NCBI GenBank assembly: GCA_964372115.1
Contig: CAYJPN010000025.1
Span: forward strand, 1-64,000
Direction: 5' to 3'
DNA length: 64,000 nt
DNA from: CG2-30-36-16 sp964372115
GTDB lineage: Bacteria > Bacteroidota > Ignavibacteria > Ignavibacteriales > Ignavibacteriaceae
Each line of letters starts with the position of its first letter. Within the stretch, counting starts at the first letter, position 1. Positions 61,723-64,000 of the stretch are shown here, piece by piece. The position numbers and the translations under genes are program-made. Under the pieces are notes generated by a model. The model was not told the origin of the DNA. It saw nothing but the letters and a program-made list of their open reading frames with translations, and ran no database searches.

Positions 61723-63483
61723 CTAATCCGCACTCTTTTGCTTTTCAGGAAACAACTCCTTATATGCATTTTTTCTTCCTTTCCAAAAAAACTCTTTAGG
61801 AATAACTTTCCAATTATTAAGGTATTTTGGTTTTATCACTTTTTTTTCTGTCATCCATCGCATCAAATAAAAGCGTAAATCTTTGCTTGTTGTTTTCACA
61901 ATTCTTTTTTCAAGATCTTTTTGTGCAATTTTTGCCCCGGCAATCAAATGACCACCACCTCCGTTGCCCCGATAACTATTGATAGCAACTAAATAGGTTG
62001 AATCTATTAAGAAGGGGCGCCCGTTACTCATAGATACGATATTTACCCTGTTACCTGTTAGTTTTGTAACATCAACAGTATAGTTAATGCCTGCCGCCGA
62101 TGAAAAGTTATAATACTGATTTTTAAGCTCTTTTTTGCTTTTGTTAATTGTTTTAAAAAGAAGGAGTTCGTCATTTTCGTCCTTCATTGTGTTATACCAG
62201 AGCGCGTACGAATATTCAAGATAATCTTTTATTTCCTGCCCGGTTAATTTCATTGTGTAGAGTAAGTTTTCATATTTGTAAAGCTCAAACATATCCCGCA
62301 CATATATTTTCCCCCGGTTTAAATCCGCGTCAAACGAAAGTGGCGCGGCAAATGAAACATCAGCGCCGGTAATATCAAGTTGAAACCGGTGAATTAAATC
62401 AGTAAAATGGGAGGGTCCAAGCAATGCGACGCGCGTAGTCATTGTTTTTGTTAGTTTGCCTATTTCTTTATTCACATATGCGCGTGTTAAATCAAAACCG
62501 TAGCTAAAGTGCTTTACAAATTTTTCGTCGGCAGGGTAGAAGCCAATGTTTATAATACTGCCGGTAATACTTTTTTCCCAAGTTTCGGAAGATTTATCAT
62601 ACTCCATTGTAACATCGGCAACCGCAACAGTTCGTGCTTCGCTTTTTGTTCCTAAAATCAGAATTTTTTTGCCTTCGCTGTCATTTACCGTATAGTTCCA
62701 TCCTTTATGGTCGTGACCGACAAAAACCAGATCAAAACCGGGAACTTGTTCAGCAATTAATTGCGAGGCGTTTTCATTTAATGGTTCATCTTTGGATTCA
62801 TTGTTATACTTATAATCAACCCCGGCATGAAATAACCCTATAATCAAATCAGGTTTTTCGTTTGCATTTATTATTTCAACCCACTTCCGGGCGCTTTTAA
62901 TCATATCATCAAAATAAATTCCCCGCCAAATATCCTCCGGGAGCCAATTTGGTATTGCCGGCGTAATTAATCCGAGTACCGCAACCTTTACTCCCTGCCT
63001 TGTTATAATAGTATAAGGTTTAAAGTATGGTTCTCCATTTTTGGTATTGATAGCATTGGCAGCAAGCCATGGAAATTTTAACTCACCGTTAAATTTATCG
63101 TATACCGGATGACCGGTTTCGATATCATGATTACCGATAGTCGCGGCATCATATTGCATATAATTCATAACCTGGCTAAGAAGATGCAGCGTATCTTTCC
63201 GTTCGAAATTGTAGTAATAAACCACTGGCTGTCCCTGTAATATATCTCCGTCATCGAGGAGTATAACCCCGCCGGGATTTTTTTCTTTTTCCCGCTCAAC
63301 ATAGGTTTGAACTTGAGCCAATGAATATTTGAATGAAGCATCGTTCTTAAAATCATAGGGAAATATTGCCCCATGGACATCGCTGGTTTCAATAATTTTT
63401 AATCGCACCGTCTGGGCATATATTGAAGCAGAGAGTGCCACTAATGAAAATAGTAATATATAGATAGTTTTAGGTTTTATCAT
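61723..63483 (-). CDS. Secreted 5'-nucleotidase / metallophosphatase
   Basis: A 586-residue protein with a signal peptide (KTIYILLFSLVALSASIYAQ). The metallophosphatase domain shows ETSDVHGAIFPYDF, LLDDGDILQGQPVVYYYN, TIGNHDIETGHPVYDKF and LVFVGHDHKG (metal-ligand motifs in order), and the C-terminal nucleotidase domain shows LTGQEIKDYLEYSYALWYN and INSYRGNGGGGHL. This is the 5'-nucleotidase/2',3'-cyclic phosphodiesterase family. It releases phosphate and nucleosides from extracellular nucleotides. Its tail lacks a sorting domain, so it is probably periplasmic. Single gene, with no terminator recognised. Confidence 0.9.
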   Translation of the reverse strand: MIKPKTIYILLFSLVALSASIYAQTVRLKIIETSDVHGAIFPYDFKNDASFKYSLAQVQTYVEREKEKNPGGVILLDDGDILQGQPVVYYYNFERKDTLHLLSQVMNYMQYDAATIGNHDIETGHPVYDKFNGELKFPWLAANAINTKNGEPYFKPYTIITRQGVKVAVLGLITPAIPNWLPEDIWRGIYFDDMIKSARKWVEIINANEKPDLIIGLFHAGVDYKYNNESKDEPLNENASQLIAEQVPGFDLVFVGHDHKGWNYTVNDSEGKKILILGTKSEARTVAVADVTMEYDKSSETWEKSITGSIINIGFYPADEKFVKHFSYGFDLTRAYVNKEIGKLTKTMTTRVALLGPSHFTDLIHRFQLDITGADVSFAAPLSFDADLNRGKIYVRDMFELYKYENLLYTMKLTGQEIKDYLEYSYALWYNTMKDENDELLLFKTINKSKKELKNQYYNFSSAAGINYTVDVTKLTGNRVNIVSMSNGRPFLIDSTYLVAINSYRGNGGGGHLIAGAKIAQKDLEKRIVKTTSKDLRFYLMRWMTEKKVIKPKYLNNWKVIPKEFFWKGRKNAYKELFPEKQKSAD

Positions 63484-63822
63484 CAGCTTTTATATCAATA
63501 ATTTTTGATAACTAAAATAAGTAAATAGTTGCTCCGAATGAATTCCTTTTAACCTGAACATTTTATTTTTGTAAGTATTATTTATCCTGAACCTTCCGGA
63601 TTTGCGCTAATGATGAAGTTGAATTTGAGTAACCATGCATCTCCTAAAGGAGAGAAAAACGAAAGGTGTAATTGTAAACTATCAAAACCAACCCAAAACC
63701 CAAATTAGTCGGTTATTCGTTTATTCATGGACTGACAGCCGCGGAACCAAAATACATTGAAAGTGGGAGTAAACTGGGATAAATTTGGTTCGTATTTATA
63801 AACAAATAATGAGGTAAATGAT
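63484..63822. other. Divergent intergenic region, 339 bases
   Basis: Contains a short frame from 63610 (ATGATG, 32 codons) that I do not support, and a small palindrome (TCTCC TAAA GGAGA, near 63640-63655). It must hold the promoters of the nucleotidase (minus) and of the gene cut at the edge (plus); none is clear. Confidence 0.4.
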
Positions 63823-64000
63823 TTGAAGTCATTAACGAAGTTCCTAATACTCCTAATAATGATTTCCCTTGTTGGATTTACATTGACAAAAGAAAACGAA
63901 AAAACTGAAACAACAAAGAATGAAGCTGAATCTGTTTATGTTGAAGAAAAAGCTCCGGCAGTTATACCGGTGGTGGAATACATAAACAAAGGAGTTATGA
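63823..64000 (+). CDS. Exported protein, partial at the window edge
   Basis: Open to the end of the window. TTG at 63823 is preceded by GAGG (63811-63814) at 8 bases and starts a signal peptide (MKSLTKFLILLIMISLVGFTL). The ATG at 63818 hits a stop after two codons, and the internal ATG at 63856 would leave too short a signal. The mature N-terminus is charged (TKENEKTETTKNEAESVYVEEK). No domain can be named from 59 residues. Confidence reflects the gene start only. Confidence 0.6.
   Translation, partial: MKSLTKFLILLIMISLVGFTLTKENEKTETTKNEAESVYVEEKAPAVIPVVEYINKGVM

Noticed and set aside
63610..63710. 32-codon frame starting ATGATG
   Set aside because: No ribosome binding site or known domain; likely chance.
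1..64000. CRISPR array, prophage, insertion sequence, rRNA or tRNA genes
   Set aside because: Looked for regular direct repeats, transposase, integrase, phage structural proteins and RNA-gene signatures; none seen.

Overview
The window most likely comes from a member of the Ignavibacteria/Ignavibacteriales or a close relative (Bacteroidota/Chlorobi side of the tree). This is inferred from the sequence only. The AT-rich DNA carries many secreted proteins that end in a type IX secretion sorting domain with the motif YPNPFNP. Two intergenic regions carry Bacteroidota-type promoters (TTG, about 18-19 bases, TAnnTTTG), yet several genes also have good Shine-Dalgarno sites (AGGAGG, GGAG, GAGG), some deciding TTG or GTG starts. 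I see no rRNA, tRNA, CRISPR array, insertion sequence or prophage.

Layout. 1-2.3 kb: a small lipoprotein, an unlisted 54-residue protein with its own promoter and terminator, and two genes of unknown function. 2.3-6.8 kb (minus): an envelope thiol-disulfide cluster of two Omp28-like proteins, a TlpA-type thioredoxin and an outer-membrane barrel. 7-10.4 kb: a MORN-repeat protein, an HDOD protein and a POT-like transporter. 10.4-14.2 kb (minus): a tight five-gene envelope operon (LolA, YbhN-type flippase, small barrel, UppP, cyclophilin lipoprotein). 14.7-18.9 kb: an Ig-like lipoprotein, a VOC protein, an alanine/glycine symporter and a membrane-anchored unknown. 19-22.9 kb (minus): an overlapping operon of two D-Ala-D-Ala-ligase-like ATP-grasp enzymes, a GNAT acetyltransferase and a lysine 2,3-aminomutase, which I rank as the best candidate for an undescribed pathway. 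23-26.8 kb: recG and dgt, divergent. 27-42.6 kb: secreted cargo (five type IX cargo genes in the whole window, four of them here), a broken FG-GAP gene, and a TolC/permease/HlyD efflux operon without its ATPase. 42.7-46.7 kb (minus): an ETF/acyl-CoA dehydrogenase operon whose EtfB looks like the electron-bifurcating type. 47-54.7 kb: an orphan ParA, a histidine ammonia-lyase, lipoproteins, a cysteine peptidase, a haem-binding protein, a YbaK deacylase and a GYD protein. 55-64 kb: an exported MetX-like hydrolase, a 1184-residue receptor-like Ser/Thr kinase with its kinase at the C-terminus, an HGSNAT-like acyltransferase, a YqaA-type membrane protein, a secreted 5'-nucleotidase, and the start of one more exported protein cut by the window edge.

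Taken together the gene content points to a heterotroph with a heavily decorated cell surface (exported proteases, propeller and FG-GAP proteins, redox proteins) and capacity for fatty-acid or amino-acid catabolism. Several predicted starts were moved to internal codons that give a proper signal peptide, family length or ribosome binding site; these are stated in each entry.
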